NCBI GenBank assembly: GCA_905479945.1
Contig: CAJQOP010000003.1
Span: 62,001 to 126,000, forward strand
Reading direction: 5' to 3'
Length of the DNA stretch: 64,000 bases
DNA from: an uncultured Glaciecola sp.
Lineage (GTDB): Bacteria > Pseudomonadota > Gammaproteobacteria > Enterobacterales > Alteromonadaceae
The stretch's first letter is position 1; every line of letters starts with the position of its first letter. The notes under the pieces are model-generated. The model searched no databases. It was given only the letters and a program-made list of their open reading frames with translations, and was not told the origin of the DNA. Both the position numbers and the translations under genes were made by a program. Shown here in pieces: positions 26,864 through 37,474 of the stretch.

Positions 26864-26899
26864 ATAGTCAGACAAATAGTCAGACAAATAGTCAGACAA
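26864..26899. repeat. Three perfect tandem copies of a 12-bp unit
   Basis: ATAGTCAGACAA occurs at 26864-26875, 26876-26887 and 26888-26899 with no mismatch. It sits between the convergent YhhN-type and amidohydrolase genes. Confidence 0.95.
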
Positions 26900-26924
26900 A
26901 TTAAAGTAGCACGCGCAGCGCCTA

Positions 26925-28652
26925 TTATTCAGCTCTTGTATAAACCAACTGTCCGGACTTGATGGTTTGCATTACCTGAATGTCTTTAAGTTCATCAACA
27001 GAAACCTTGATAGGGTTTTTATCTAAAACAATCAAGTCGGCTAGTTTACCTATTTCCAAACTCCCCTTAGTGCCTTCTTCAAAGTGTTGATGGGCGCTCC
27101 AAATAGTAATCGCTTGCAGTGCTTCATAGGGAGTTAATCTCTCATCCTTGCCAATTACTTTACCGCTCCTCGATGTTCTGCTTACTGCTGTCCACACAAC
27201 TCTCATTAAATTGGGTAATGCCACGGGTGCGTCGGAATGAATAGTGATTTTCAAACCTTTATTCAGCGCGGTTCTCACTGGGCTTATTCGCTGCCCTAAC
27301 TCTTCCCCAATTAACTCTGAATGCCAATCGCCCCAATAGAAAGTGTGCAGGGGAAACAACGACGTTATGATATCTAGCTCTTTAAATGAATCAAGTTGGT
27401 CTTCACGCACATACTGGCCATGAATAAGCACGAAACGACGGTCGGTGTTGCCATACTTTTGTGTAAGTGGTTTTAAGGTCCTGATCATTTGGTCCATGGC
27501 CGCATCACCATTTGCATGGGTTAATATTTGCCAGTCATTTTTGAATGCCTTTTCATAAATATTTAATAAATCGTCATCGTTCGGAATAGCAGGATATCCA
27601 ACGTAGTCATCAGCAGCGCCAAGTGGAGGAAGCGAATATGGCTTTGTTCGCCATGCTGTGCGCCCCTGCGGTGAGCCATCGAGTGTCACTTTCATACCAC
27701 CAATTTTGTAATTATTCACATAGCCATTGCCGTACCATTTAGACGACATGTATTGATCGACGAATAAATAATCGATATAACTAACCACATCTATTTTGAG
27801 CAAATCTTGCTCAGCCATTGTGGCTAAAAACTCATGGTTACTCATAGCTCGTCCTTCTTGCGCTGTGGTATAACCAAAAGAAAGCGCCATTTCCTGACCT
27901 GCTTCAAAGAATTGTAACGCAACCTCAGGTGAAGTAGGACTAAGTGCTTTCATCATATGCGGTATGGCTGCAAGTTCTTCAAGCACGCCATTGGGTTCAG
28001 AAGAACCATCTTCCCTTCTAATAATACCGCCTTCTGGATTTTGTGTATCTTTGGTGATCCCAAGTATTTCAAGCCCTTTTGAGTTTACCACTGCAAAATG
28101 GCCAGAAATATGCGTGACCATTACGGGAAATTCAGTCGATACTTGGTCTAGGTCGTGTTTTGTTAAAAAGCGCTTCTCTTCTATAACACTGTCATCAAAT
28201 CCAGTTCCGAAAATCCAGCCAATAAGCGCTCTATTTTCAGGTGTATCCCATTCTTTTAGAAGTTCTATAATTACAGGAATGTTTTTTGCGCCAGCATCAG
28301 GGGGAGGTAAAAGTTGTGCACCAATCGCTTGCGACGCAAAGTTTGAAAAATGTGCGTGGCCATCAATAAAGCCAGGCATTAGGGTTTTACCCGCTAAATC
28401 TATTTCAGCATAATTTTCGTTGGTCAGTGCAAGCGCTTCTTTCTTTGACCCAGTAAATTTTATTGTCTCACCTTCAACGAGGAGAGCCTCAACAAATTCT
28501 GGTGTATCGCCCGCCATTGTTAGAATATGGCCTCCAAAATATAAGGTTTGGCTGATGTCTTGCTTGGTTTCGGTTTCGGTTTCAATTTCAGTTTGTTGTG
28601 TGCACGCTGTTGCCGCCAAACATAGCAATAGAGCGCCGATAATTCTTTTCAT
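26925..28652 (-). CDS. Amidohydrolase-3 family lipoprotein
   Basis: This 575-residue protein has a lipoprotein signal (LLLCLAATAC) and an acidic/Thr spacer of ET repeats encoded by a hexamer array. The body is an amidohydrolase of the YtcJ-like Amidohydro_3 group: LAGKTLMPGFIDGHAHF with the metal-binding HxH, the LTHANGDAAMDQMI and RRFVLIHGQYVREDQ stretches with further metal ligands, IHSDAPVALPNLMRVVWTAV, and the C-terminal GSLEIGKLADLIVLDKNP. Such enzymes hydrolyse amide or carbamate-like bonds; the substrate cannot be predicted. The lipid anchor places it in the periplasm. Confidence 0.88.
   Translation of the reverse strand: MKRIIGALLLCLAATACTQQTEIETETETKQDISQTLYFGGHILTMAGDTPEFVEALLVEGETIKFTGSKKEALALTNENYAEIDLAGKTLMPGFIDGHAHFSNFASQAIGAQLLPPPDAGAKNIPVIIELLKEWDTPENRALIGWIFGTGFDDSVIEEKRFLTKHDLDQVSTEFPVMVTHISGHFAVVNSKGLEILGITKDTQNPEGGIIRREDGSSEPNGVLEELAAIPHMMKALSPTSPEVALQFFEAGQEMALSFGYTTAQEGRAMSNHEFLATMAEQDLLKIDVVSYIDYLFVDQYMSSKWYGNGYVNNYKIGGMKVTLDGSPQGRTAWRTKPYSLPPLGAADDYVGYPAIPNDDDLLNIYEKAFKNDWQILTHANGDAAMDQMIRTLKPLTQKYGNTDRRFVLIHGQYVREDQLDSFKELDIITSLFPLHTFYWGDWHSELIGEELGQRISPVRTALNKGLKITIHSDAPVALPNLMRVVWTAVSRTSRSGKVIGKDERLTPYEALQAITIWSAHQHFEEGTKGSLEIGKLADLIVLDKNPIKVSVDELKDIQVMQTIKSGQLVYTRAE
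28566..28595. repeat. Hexamer array in the amidohydrolase lipoprotein gene
   Basis: GGTTTC is repeated three times at 28566-28583, followed by two degenerate copies. On the coding strand it encodes the alternating Glu-Thr stretch after the lipobox. Confidence 0.8.
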
Positions 28653-28825
28653 ATATTTTCCCTGACTTAGTCTTAGTAAAGTTAAAAATGTATCCTGTAA
28701 TACAGGGTAAACCTTATAATGCGCTCTTTCAACTTGCTTTTATTTGATTGGTATTCCACCTAAGTTTAGGCATTTATATATGCTCCTTAGTATACCAATA
28801 TCTATACTTAACGGAAAAAGGGAGG

Positions 28826-28978
28826 CTTTTACTCACCGCCGGAATAACACAAGAAGAAAAAGAGCGCTGCTTAGCTTGTGGTATGAATGACTTTTTGACC
28901 AAACCAGTCAATGCAGAGCTTATCACCACGTGTTTACCGCATTGGATAAACCTAAATCGACAGAATAAATTGTCATAG
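28826..28978 (+). pseudogene. Remnant of a receiver domain from a hybrid sensor kinase
   Basis: About 50 codons encode LTAGITQEEKERCLACGMND followed by FLTKPVNAELI, the last third of a receiver domain with the invariant Lys-Pro; this wording is typical of hybrid histidine kinases. The upstream part (beta1 to beta3, phospho-Asp) is absent, and the open frame before it (from a TTG at 28748) reads as unrelated hydrophobic residues. It is best explained as the surviving 3' end of a deleted gene. The rest of the 366-base spacer between 28653 and 29018 holds only the amidohydrolase promoter region. Confidence 0.65.
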
Positions 28979-28994
28979 GTTTCTGAATTTAAGA

Positions 28995-29018
28995 AATAAG
29001 GGCACCAAAGCCCCTATT
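28995..29018 (-). terminator. Hairpin terminator after the DUF808 gene
   Basis: AATAAGGGC at 28995-29003 pairs with GCCCCTATT at 29010-29018 (nine pairs, one G-U) around a 6-base loop. It directly follows the stop of the leftward gene; the T-tracts on either side are weak, so it may act in both directions. Confidence 0.55.
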
Positions 29019-29966
29019 TTACTTGCGCAGAATTTTTTGAGCGAGCACGAAAACAAAAAAAGCTAGTAAACCTGCAGCAATCCCAATAACTCCGTTCAGT
29101 GCCATACCCGTTAACGAGCCCGCAATGGTTCCAAAGGTTGGGAGTACCGATACGACATCTACAAAGTGTTCTACAAAGTGATGTAAAAATGGGACGCCAT
29201 GAGCAATTATTCCGCCGCCAACTAGAAACATCGCAGCAGTGCCAACTATCGCTAAGGTCTTCATTAAAATAGGTGCGAAGCGCAACAATGCGCGGCCCGC
29301 AAAGCGCTGGATATTATCAAAGCTGCCGCTCACGGATTTACGTAGTAAGTACAAACCCAAGTCATCTATTTTAACGATTAAAGCAACAAATCCGTATACG
29401 CCAACGGTAAAAACAATACTCATTAATGCCAAAACAGTAAGTTGTGTTGAGAACGGTTCGGCCGCCACTGTACCTAACATAATGACGATAATTTCTGCGC
29501 TAAGCACAAAGTCAGTTCGAATCGCTCCTTTGATTTTACCCTTTTCAAGCTCTACCATATTTACCGAAGGGTCAGCTAAGGCTTCGAGTTTTTCGAGGTG
29601 CGCTTGTTCTTCTTCATGCTTATTAGCAGTGAATTTATGAATTAGCTTTTCCACGCCTTCAAAACACAAATATAGGCCGCCAATAATTAGTAAATACATT
29701 ACCAACCAAGGTGCAAAATAACTTATCACCAGTGCACTAGGGACTAAAATCAGCTTATTCAAAAACGACCCTTTTGCCACCGCCCAAACTACTGGCAACT
29801 CGCGGTCAGCATTTACGCCCGACACCTGCTCTGCATTCAGAGCTAAGTCGTCGCCCAATACGCCCGCGGTTTTTTTCGCAGCGACTTTCGATAATATAGC
29901 GACGTCATCGAGCACAGTTGCAATATCATCCAACAAGGTTAGTAGGTTTGCGGCAGGGATAAGCAT
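29019..29966 (-). CDS. DUF808 (YedI-type) integral membrane protein
   Basis: This 315-residue protein begins [20 protein letters not shown] and continues [19 protein letters not shown], the hallmark of the DUF808/YedI family. It has about six membrane segments, a charged cytoplasmic loop near residues 110-150, and ends with a hydrophobic helix. No function is established for the family. It is a single gene, 125 bases downstream of hslO on the same strand. Confidence 0.88.
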   Translation of the reverse strand: MLIPAANLLTLLDDIATVLDDVAILSKVAAKKTAGVLGDDLALNAEQVSGVNADRELPVVWAVAKGSFLNKLILVPSALVISYFAPWLVMYLLIIGGLYLCFEGVEKLIHKFTANKHEEEQAHLEKLEALADPSVNMVELEKGKIKGAIRTDFVLSAEIIVIMLGTVAAEPFSTQLTVLALMSIVFTVGVYGFVALIVKIDDLGLYLLRKSVSGSFDNIQRFAGRALLRFAPILMKTLAIVGTAAMFLVGGGIIAHGVPFLHHFVEHFVDVVSVLPTFGTIAGSLTGMALNGVIGIAAGLLAFFVFVLAQKILRK

Positions 29967-30091
29967 TCTCCTTTACTAGACCTAAAAAATTAGGCCTGAT
30001 AATTATCAATTCACACTATTTTGATGTATCGCTTTGGGCAATTTTTACGCATGCCTATGGCCAAACTACTTAGTTAGCAAAAATTCATGAA

Positions 30092-30988
30092 TTAATGCTT
30101 AACCTCATCTGTAGCGATGTTGTCGGCGTGAATACTTTCGACATCGATAGCGTCAAAGCGATATTCTTGATGGCAAAACTGGCAGTTCATAACAACAGCG
30201 CCTTCTTCAGCTACTATTTCCAATAAGTCTGCTTTAGAAACATTCTGTAAGGCCGTTGCGCTGCGTTGTTTAGAGCAGTCGCAGCTAAATTCTACAGCTT
30301 GAGGTTCAAATAAGCGTACTTTTTCGTCATGGAACAAACGGTGTAAAATTTGCTCAGTAGGCAAACTGAACAATTCATCATCCTTTAAAGTGTCCATCAA
30401 ATAGCCTAAATGATCAAAGTCCGAATTTTCATGTGCTTGCGAGGTTTCACTCGTTTCGGGTATCACTTGTAAAAGCATACCACCGGCAGAAACCCCATCG
30501 TCATTGCGCTGCGTTTTTAAACTAACTTTAGTTAGCAGCTGTTCCGATTGCAAAAAATAATCTTCCAAGCACTCTGCTAAGGTCTCTTTATCTAGCGCCA
30601 CTATTCCTTGATAGCGCTCACCCTCTTCAGGCGCCAGCGTAATGGCTAAGAAGCCTTTACTAAATAAAGCAGAGAAAGTGGACGGTAATTTGAATTGTTC
30701 GTTCCAACGAGCCACGCCTCTGAGCTTTTGATCATGGGTTCCGTTGATAACAACATACTTCACTAGGCCTTCACTTTGAATTTGAAGTGACACTTCACCT
30801 TTAAACTTTAATGTTGCGGTTAATAAACAAGCCGCCGCCATCAGTTCACCTAGTAAGTCTTGAATAATTGGTGGATATTTATATGAGTCCAATATCGCTT
30901 TATAGCTATCTCGCAGTTTAACCAGTTCGCCGCGCACGTTTCTGTCTTCAAATAAGAACCTATCTAACTTATCTTGCTCAACTGTCAT
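30092..30988 (-). CDS. hslO: Redox-regulated chaperone Hsp33
   Basis: This 298-residue chaperone is activated by oxidation. The N-terminal domain has FEDRNVRGELVKL and the LLGELMAAACLLTATLKFKG motif; the C-terminal zinc/redox switch has C236-x-C238 and C269-x-x-C272, all four cysteines present. It lies 62 bases downstream of hslR on the same strand, the same hslR-hslO pair as in enterics. Confidence 0.96.
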   Translation of the reverse strand: MTVEQDKLDRFLFEDRNVRGELVKLRDSYKAILDSYKYPPIIQDLLGELMAAACLLTATLKFKGEVSLQIQSEGLVKYVVINGTHDQKLRGVARWNEQFKLPSTFSALFSKGFLAITLAPEEGERYQGIVALDKETLAECLEDYFLQSEQLLTKVSLKTQRNDDGVSAGGMLLQVIPETSETSQAHENSDFDHLGYLMDTLKDDELFSLPTEQILHRLFHDEKVRLFEPQAVEFSCDCSKQRSATALQNVSKADLLEIVAEEGAVVMNCQFCHQEYRFDAIDVESIHADNIATDEVKH

Positions 30989-31050
30989 AAATTTCTACTC
31001 TAGTGTTTGTTTAGTTCGCTACTTAGCTCTGTACTAAATTCTTAAAATAA

Positions 31051-31491
31051 TTACTGATGCTTGAATTGAATAATTTGTCGGCGTTGTTTTTTATCCGGCC
31101 TGCTATCCGGACGCGGACTATGAAAAATACTCAATCTTCGTGCCGCTGCATTCTTCTCTCGAAGCGCCAAACTTTCGGCCGTTTCTTCGTACATTAATTC
31201 TGCGATTGGTGCACCACGGCGTTGCCCACTTACCTCTTTTACAATAACTGTTTTATGGTCAAAACCTGCTGGTATCTGAATAAGCGCACCAAGCTCCACA
31301 ACCTTGCTCGCTTTCGAACGTTGTTTATTATACTGAACCTTGCCCGATTGCACTAATTCCCTAGCAATAGAGCGGGTTTTGCAGAAGCGTGCGGCCCATA
31401 GCCACTTATCAATGCGCACGCCGCTTGCATCTCCAATTTTACCCTGAACGCTGTTTTTATTGCTCATGTTTGCACTTTTCTGTTTTTTCAT
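31051..31491 (-). CDS. hslR: Ribosome-associated heat shock protein Hsp15
   Basis: This 146-residue RNA-binding protein has an S4 domain (RIDKWLWAARFCKTRSIARE, then LVQSGKVQYNKQRSKASKVV). Hsp15 binds stalled 50S subunits carrying nascent chains. The C terminus is basic. A second ATG at 31467 is nearly as good a start as the one at 31491; neither has a strong ribosome site. It is divergent from gspC. Confidence 0.93.
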   Translation of the reverse strand: MKKQKSANMSNKNSVQGKIGDASGVRIDKWLWAARFCKTRSIARELVQSGKVQYNKQRSKASKVVELGALIQIPAGFDHKTVIVKEVSGQRRGAPIAELMYEETAESLALREKNAAARRLSIFHSPRPDSRPDKKQRRQIIQFKHQ

Positions 31492-31605
31492 GGTCTTTTA
31501 ATTATAGATTTTCTATCACTGGTATGCCCTTTGCTATTGTTCACACTCGTCTGACTAGCTATGATAGGCATCGTATATGTTCATAATATTAATATTACAG
31601 AGAAA

Positions 31606-32565
31606 ATGACAGCCACTAATTTATCATTGCAGCCAGTTGCAAGGTTTTATAGCCTACATCAAAACAAAATTATCCTAGCGATTGTTGTGCTGTTGTCGCT
31701 GTATCTACTTGCTTTTGCAGCCGAAATTACTTGGCGACTCATACCTCAAGCTGACGCTACGCAAGCAAACCAAGTAATAAATAATAACAGCTTTAGTAGT
31801 CAAGCAGCCTCACGTTTGGATATCTCACCGCTGACCAAACTTAATTTATTTGGCGACCCTGAAGAAAAAGCCATTATTGTTATTGAGACTGAGATAACCG
31901 ACGCACCAGAAACAAAGCTTAACTTAACATTGACTGGCGTTGTTTCGAGCAATGATCCTAAAGTGGGGGCAGCCATTGTAGAAAACAATGGAAAACAAAA
32001 TACTTATGGTGTTGGTGATAAAATTGATGGTACCAATGCCACCTTGGACGAATTGTATATTGACCGAGTGATCATCAAAAATAGACTTAGCCGTGAAACA
32101 CTTATGCTAGACGGTATCGACTTTGATGAAGCTAATCAAATGCGCGAGCAGGAAAATCAAGCGCGCCAAGTGCCCCCCATAAGTGAAAGACCACAGGGGC
32201 CAGTTGCAAATCGAATTTCCAACGGAAATTCAGCGAGTGCCTCTGAAAGTGTTAGGCAATTGCGAGAGCAAGTTAGTCAGTCTCCTACTAGTTTTACTGA
32301 TTTTATTGCGGTGCAGCCACATACGCCAGATGGACAATTAGTTGGCTACCGCGTTTCACCAGGTAAGCAGCCGGATTTTTTCCGTGATGTCGGTTTACGT
32401 TCAGGTGACATAATTACTCAAATTAATGGTTTAGATTTGTCTGATCCAGCACAATCGTTCGAAGCAATAAAAGTACTTAGAGAAGCACAATCTATACAAT
32501 TGGAAGTGCTACGGGGCGATGAGGCTTTGTCACTAGATATCGACATTCCGTCGTCTGAAGAATAA
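31606..32565 (+). CDS. gspC: Type II secretion inner-membrane protein GspC
   Basis: This ~319-residue protein has one membrane helix (residues ~21-43, KIILAIVVLLSLYLLAFAAE), an HR domain (LTKLNLFG, LNLTLTGVVSS and YGVGDKI), a Gln/Ser-rich linker and a C-terminal PDZ domain (VGYRVSPGKQPDFFRDVGLR, then SGDIITQINGLDL). It links the inner-membrane platform to the GspD secretin. I take the ATG at 31606, matching the usual N terminus; a frame open from 31561 adds 15 unlikely residues. It is the first gene of the gsp operon. Confidence 0.93.
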   Translation: MTATNLSLQPVARFYSLHQNKIILAIVVLLSLYLLAFAAEITWRLIPQADATQANQVINNNSFSSQAASRLDISPLTKLNLFGDPEEKAIIVIETEITDAPETKLNLTLTGVVSSNDPKVGAAIVENNGKQNTYGVGDKIDGTNATLDELYIDRVIIKNRLSRETLMLDGIDFDEANQMREQENQARQVPPISERPQGPVANRISNGNSASASESVRQLREQVSQSPTSFTDFIAVQPHTPDGQLVGYRVSPGKQPDFFRDVGLRSGDIITQINGLDLSDPAQSFEAIKVLREAQSIQLEVLRGDEALSLDIDIPSSEE

Positions 32566-32581
32566 TTAAAAGGGTCGTATC

Positions 32582-34663
32582 ATGAGGCTACACAGCCAAC
32601 GAATTACAAGTATTCGTCAATTTTTAAAAACAACGGTAATTGCAGCCAGTATGGCAACGGCCCTCTTGCTGACGACCGGTGCGTATGCCACCGAATACAG
32701 TCCAAATTTCAAAAACACTGAAATCACCGAATTCATCAACATTGTCGGTAAAAACCTACAAAGAACCATTATTGTTGACCCAAATGTACGCGGTAAAATT
32801 ACAGTACGTAGCTATGATTTGTTGACTGAAGACCAGTACTACCAGTTCTTTTTGAACGTACTGCAAGTTTATGATTTTGCGGTTGTCGAAATGCCTAGTG
32901 GGATTTTAAAAGTTGTTCGCTCAAAGGACGCCAAAACATCTAATATTCCAGTAGTTGATGGCGATTTACTGAATGGCGATGAAATGATCACGCGCGTATT
33001 GCCCGTATACAACGTTCCTGTGCGAGAACTCGCTCCTATTCTTCGCCAGCTTAATGACCAAGCTGGTGGCGGCAACGTAGTTAGTCATGATCCTTCAAAC
33101 GTAATGATGCTTACAGGCCGAGCGGCTGTAGTAAATCGTTTAGTTAAAATTATTGAAAGCGTTGACCGCGCGGGTGATGAAGAAGTCGAGGTGATCAAGC
33201 TTGAGCATGCTTCTGCTACTGAAATGGTGCGCATTATTGACAGCATCAACAAATCTCAAGGAAAGGCCGCTGCAGGTGTTGGCAAATCTCAACCTCGCGT
33301 GGTAGCAGACGACCGCACCAATAGCATCATTGTAAGCGGTGATGCGAAGGCCCGTCAGCGTTTAATCAACCTAATTGAGCGCATGGATGAAGAACTTGAA
33401 ACCAGCGGTAACACCAAGGTTATCAACCTTAACTATGCAAAAGCTGAAGACTTAGTAAAAGTATTGCAAGGCGTTAGCGCTGGTATACAAGCTGAAAGTC
33501 AAGGTGGCGCAGCCAATACGCAGCGACGAAGCAGCAATAGCGCCCGTGACGTTAGCATCGATTCACACGAAGATTCTAACTCGCTCGTTATTACCGCAGA
33601 GCCGGATATGATGCGCTCACTTGAGGTTGTGATCAGGCAGTTAGATGTGCGCCGAGCACAAGTAATGGTTGAAGCGATCATTGTAGAAGTATTCGAAGGT
33701 GACGGCACAACTTTAGGCGTGCAGTGGATATCTGAAGAAGGTGGCGGTACCCAATTTACCAATGGCGTCATCGGCATAGGCTCATTAGGCGTTGCTTTGC
33801 GTGAAGCGGAAGATACCGTTATCACCGGCACGGCAATCGGTCCAAATGGCGATGTAGTCCCGACCTCAACCACAAGTGAAGGAAATCTAAACCCTCTCGC
33901 CGCTTTGTTAGGTGGCGCTAACGGTCTAATTTCTGGCGTCGTCAGAAATGGATGGGGCGCAATTGTTCAAGCTGTTAGCACCGACACTAATTCAAATATA
34001 CTAGCAACACCGCACTTGACCACCATGGATAACGAAGAAGCGTTCTTTATTGTGGGCCAAGAAGTACCTATCATTACCGGCTCCGCCACAGGGTCTAATA
34101 ACGCTAACCCGTTCCAACAAGTGACTCGTCAAGATGTGGGTATAAAACTTAAAGTAACCCCACAGATTAACGAAGGCGACGCCATTCAATTGCAAATTGA
34201 GCAGGAAGTGTCTAGCGTATCTGGTGCAACTTCGGTCGATATTTCAATTAACAAGCGTGAAATTAAAACCACTGTTATCGTCAATGATGGTGGCACTATT
34301 GTATTGGGCGGCCTAATTGATGAGGACGTTCAAGAAAGTATTTCAAAAGTACCTTTATTAGGCGATATTCCGTTTATTGGCAATTTATTTAAATCGACAA
34401 CGGTAAGCAAGCGTAAGCGCAATTTAATGGTGTTCATTCGTCCTACCATCATACGTGACGGCATTACCTCAAACAAAATTAGCTTACGCAAGTACAACTA
34501 CATTCGTGCGCAGCAATTAAAACGTCAGGCCGACGGTATCCCACTAATGCCATACACTGAAGGGCCTTCATTGCCAGAATGGAATGACGCTATGACATTA
34601 CCTCCTTCTTTTGATGAGTACCTAATGGACAAAGAAAAGAAAGCCAAAGAGGGAAATGACTAA
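32582..34663 (+). CDS. gspD: Type II secretion outer-membrane secretin GspD
   Basis: This 693-residue protein forms the outer-membrane channel. It has a signal peptide ([19 protein letters not shown]), N0 ([20 protein letters not shown]), N1-N3 domains with a Ser/Ala-rich insertion in N3 ([17 protein letters not shown]), and the secretin domain with [28 protein letters not shown] and [17 protein letters not shown]. The C-terminal ~60 residues are the S-domain region, though no pilotin gene is seen nearby. It starts 16 bases after gspC. Confidence 0.97.
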   Translation: MRLHSQRITSIRQFLKTTVIAASMATALLLTTGAYATEYSPNFKNTEITEFINIVGKNLQRTIIVDPNVRGKITVRSYDLLTEDQYYQFFLNVLQVYDFAVVEMPSGILKVVRSKDAKTSNIPVVDGDLLNGDEMITRVLPVYNVPVRELAPILRQLNDQAGGGNVVSHDPSNVMMLTGRAAVVNRLVKIIESVDRAGDEEVEVIKLEHASATEMVRIIDSINKSQGKAAAGVGKSQPRVVADDRTNSIIVSGDAKARQRLINLIERMDEELETSGNTKVINLNYAKAEDLVKVLQGVSAGIQAESQGGAANTQRRSSNSARDVSIDSHEDSNSLVITAEPDMMRSLEVVIRQLDVRRAQVMVEAIIVEVFEGDGTTLGVQWISEEGGGTQFTNGVIGIGSLGVALREAEDTVITGTAIGPNGDVVPTSTTSEGNLNPLAALLGGANGLISGVVRNGWGAIVQAVSTDTNSNILATPHLTTMDNEEAFFIVGQEVPIITGSATGSNNANPFQQVTRQDVGIKLKVTPQINEGDAIQLQIEQEVSSVSGATSVDISINKREIKTTVIVNDGGTIVLGGLIDEDVQESISKVPLLGDIPFIGNLFKSTTVSKRKRNLMVFIRPTIIRDGITSNKISLRKYNYIRAQQLKRQADGIPLMPYTEGPSLPEWNDAMTLPPSFDEYLMDKEKKAKEGND

Positions 34664-34665
34664 GC

Positions 34666-36252
34666 ATGTCGCAACTTAGTAACGAACTTAGCGCAGACCC
34701 TAGCAACGAACTTAGCTTGGAAGAAACAGAGGCGCTTGTTACTGAAGAAGTAACCGGTGGTGAAGTTGAAGAGGCAGAGCCATTAGCCGCATTGCAGTTG
34801 CCGTTTAGCTTTGCAAAACGCTTTCAAGTATTGGTTGAGTCTGCAAATGACCCTGTCAAAATCTACCATACGGCAAGTACTGAATTATCGGTGTTTGCTG
34901 AGGTCCGTCGTTTTCTCGGGCAAACCTTTGTACTCGAAGAGATTTCTGAAAACCGATTTGAAGAGTTACTGACCAACAGTTTTCAACGCGACTCAAGTGC
35001 TGCTAAGCAGCTCATGGAAGACTTGGGTAACGAAAGCGATTTGTATGCATTAGCTGAAGACTTGCCTGACACGGAAGACTTGCTCGAAAGTGAAGACGAC
35101 GCCCCTATTATTCGTTTGATTAACGCTATGTTAGGTGAAGCCATAAAAGAAGGTGCATCGGATATTCATATCGAGACCTTTGAAAGCCAGCTAGTTGTGC
35201 GCTTTAGGGTCGATGGCGTATTAAGAGAAATATTGCGTCCAAATCGTAAGATGTCGTCTATGTTGGTATCGCGTATTAAGGTTATGTCTAAAATGGACAT
35301 TGCAGAAAAACGTGTTCCTCAGGACGGCCGCATTAGTTTGCGTATTGCAGGCCGTGCAGTTGATGTGCGTGTATCGACTATGCCATCGAGTCATGGCGAA
35401 CGTGTTGTGTTGCGTCTACTTGATAAGAACAACGCCCGCCTCGATCTGAAAGACCTTGGTATGACCTTAGAAAATCGCAGGCACTTCTCTAGTCTTATTC
35501 GTAAACCTCACGGCATTATGTTAGTTACCGGCCCTACAGGCTCTGGTAAAAGTACTACTTTGTATGCGGGCTTGAGCGAAATTAATTCCAAAGACCGTAA
35601 TATTCTGACCGTTGAAGACCCAATTGAATTCGACTTAGAAGGTATTGGCCAAACCCAAGTTAACCCGCGGGTGGATATGACATTCGCTAGAGGACTACGT
35701 GCGATTCTTCGACAGGACCCAGATGTCGTTATGGTAGGTGAAATACGTGATCTTGAAACAGCACAAATTGCAGTACAAGCCAGTTTAACTGGTCACTTAG
35801 TATTGTCTACACTGCATACAAACACAGCTGCAGGTGCGATTACACGATTAGAAGATATGGGTATTGAACCCTTCTTATTATCAAGCAGTTTACTGTCGGT
35901 ATTATCACAACGCTTGGTACGTACACTATGCAAAGACTGTAAAAAGCCGCACGAGCCAAATGCAGCTGAACGAGAAACCTTGAACATTAGCGAGCAAGAG
36001 CAAGTTGTCATTTACAGCCCTGTTGGATGCACAGCATGTAATCAAACAGGCTACCGAGGCCGCACAGGAATACATGAACAGATTATTGTTGATGAAAAAA
36101 TTCGCGAAATGATGCATGAAGGAAGAGGCGAACAAGCCATAGAAAAGTATGTTCGTAAGTTCACACCATCCATTCGTCAAGACGGTTGCGACAAAGTGGT
36201 ACTTGGTGTCACTTCCCTTGAAGAAGTCTTGCGAGTAACCAGAGAAGAATAA
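34666..36252 (+). CDS. gspE: Type II secretion ATPase GspE
   Basis: This 528-residue ATPase powers pseudopilus assembly. It has Walker [11 protein letters not shown], the Asp box region [13 protein letters not shown], Walker [13 protein letters not shown], the His box [14 protein letters not shown] and a four-Cys zinc motif (LCKDCKK and GCTACNQTG). The N terminus has a repeated SNELS motif and an acidic stretch before the N1E domain. It starts 2 bases after the gspD stop. Confidence 0.97.
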   Translation: MSQLSNELSADPSNELSLEETEALVTEEVTGGEVEEAEPLAALQLPFSFAKRFQVLVESANDPVKIYHTASTELSVFAEVRRFLGQTFVLEEISENRFEELLTNSFQRDSSAAKQLMEDLGNESDLYALAEDLPDTEDLLESEDDAPIIRLINAMLGEAIKEGASDIHIETFESQLVVRFRVDGVLREILRPNRKMSSMLVSRIKVMSKMDIAEKRVPQDGRISLRIAGRAVDVRVSTMPSSHGERVVLRLLDKNNARLDLKDLGMTLENRRHFSSLIRKPHGIMLVTGPTGSGKSTTLYAGLSEINSKDRNILTVEDPIEFDLEGIGQTQVNPRVDMTFARGLRAILRQDPDVVMVGEIRDLETAQIAVQASLTGHLVLSTLHTNTAAGAITRLEDMGIEPFLLSSSLLSVLSQRLVRTLCKDCKKPHEPNAAERETLNISEQEQVVIYSPVGCTACNQTGYRGRTGIHEQIIVDEKIREMMHEGRGEQAIEKYVRKFTPSIRQDGCDKVVLGVTSLEEVLRVTREE

Positions 36253-36253
36253 T

Positions 36254-37471
36254 ATGGCAGCCTTTGCATACAAGGCCATGGATGCCAACGGAAAATCCAA
36301 AAATGGTGTATTAGAAGGTGATAACGCTCGCCAAATACGCCAGCAAATTCGGGAATCTGGCTTCATTCCGCTTGAAGTAGAGCAAGTTGCCGAACAGGAG
36401 AAAAAGAGCCAAGAATCGTTCTCCCTATTCAAAGCAAAAATATCCGCTGGCGAACTTGCCTTGTTAACCCGCCAAATGGCAACTTTAATAGAGTCAGCAT
36501 TACCTATTGAAGAAGCCTTGCTAGCCGTAGCTGAGCAATGCGAGAAACCACGTCATAAAAACATGATGATGGCAGTGCGCAGCAAGGTAGTCGAGGGTCA
36601 TGGCTTTGCTGAAGCCTTGTCTGAATTCCCTTATGTATTCGACAACCTGTTTCGCGCGATGGTAGCCGCCGGTGAAAAATCAGGTCACCTCGACACTGTT
36701 TTAAATCGTCTTGCAGACTATACTGAAAGCAGAGAAAAAACACGTAATCAAGTTATTCAAGCACTGGTTTATCCGGTGATCATGATGGTGGTCGCGATCG
36801 GCATAGTTGTGATGCTGTTGGTTATGGTAGTTCCTAAAATCGTAGGGCAATTCGACCAAATGGGTCAAGATTTACCAACTGTAACTAATATATTGATTGC
36901 AGTGAGTGAGTGGGTGCAAGACTACGGTATTGTAGCGGGCATCTTAATTACCATTATGATCTTTGTTATCGCCCGCATGCTAACGATCCCTCGTATTCGT
37001 TTGCAATACCATAAAAGACTGCTGCGAATGCCTTTTGTCGGAAGGCTTACAAGAGGCACTAATACCGCGAGATTTGCGCGTACTTTGAGTATTTTAACCG
37101 CAAGTGCAGTGCCTTTATTGGAAGCAATGCGCATAGCCGGAAATGTTTTAGAGAACCTTTACCTAAAAGATGCGGTCAAAGACGCAGCGTCGAAAGTTCA
37201 AGAAGGCACGAGTTTACGAAATGCATTGCAAAGCACGAAAATGTTTCCACCTATGATGATGCACATGATTGCATCTGGTGAGCGTTCTGGTGAGCTGCAA
37301 CAAATGTTAGCTCGCGCAGCTGACAATCAAGATAGAGAGTTTGAATCGACAGTGAGTATCTCTCTTAAAATATTCGAGCCCTTGCTTATTGTAAGCATGG
37401 CTGGCGTGGTGCTGTTTATAGTGATGGCAATACTGCTGCCTATTTTGGCATTAAACAATTTAGTAGGTTAA
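36254..37471 (+). CDS. gspF: Type II secretion inner-membrane platform protein GspF
   Basis: This 405-residue polytopic protein is the platform of the pseudopilus machine. It has two GspF/PilC repeats (LALLTRQMATLIESALPIEE and FARTLSILTASAVPLLEAMR), three membrane helices at about 170-190, 220-240 and 375-400, and the MFPPMMMHMIASGERSGEL motif. It begins 1 base after gspE. Confidence 0.97.
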   Translation: MAAFAYKAMDANGKSKNGVLEGDNARQIRQQIRESGFIPLEVEQVAEQEKKSQESFSLFKAKISAGELALLTRQMATLIESALPIEEALLAVAEQCEKPRHKNMMMAVRSKVVEGHGFAEALSEFPYVFDNLFRAMVAAGEKSGHLDTVLNRLADYTESREKTRNQVIQALVYPVIMMVVAIGIVVMLLVMVVPKIVGQFDQMGQDLPTVTNILIAVSEWVQDYGIVAGILITIMIFVIARMLTIPRIRLQYHKRLLRMPFVGRLTRGTNTARFARTLSILTASAVPLLEAMRIAGNVLENLYLKDAVKDAASKVQEGTSLRNALQSTKMFPPMMMHMIASGERSGELQQMLARAADNQDREFESTVSISLKIFEPLLIVSMAGVVLFIVMAILLPILALNNLVG

Positions 37472-37474
37472 CTA

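Noticed and set aside
26864-26899. Attachment or iteron-type origin site
   Set aside because: Only three 12-bp copies are present and there is no integrase, replication initiator or AT-rich unwinding element beside them.
28748-28978. Complete small response regulator gene
   Set aside because: Only the C-terminal third of a receiver domain is present and the phospho-Asp region is missing, so it is called a remnant.
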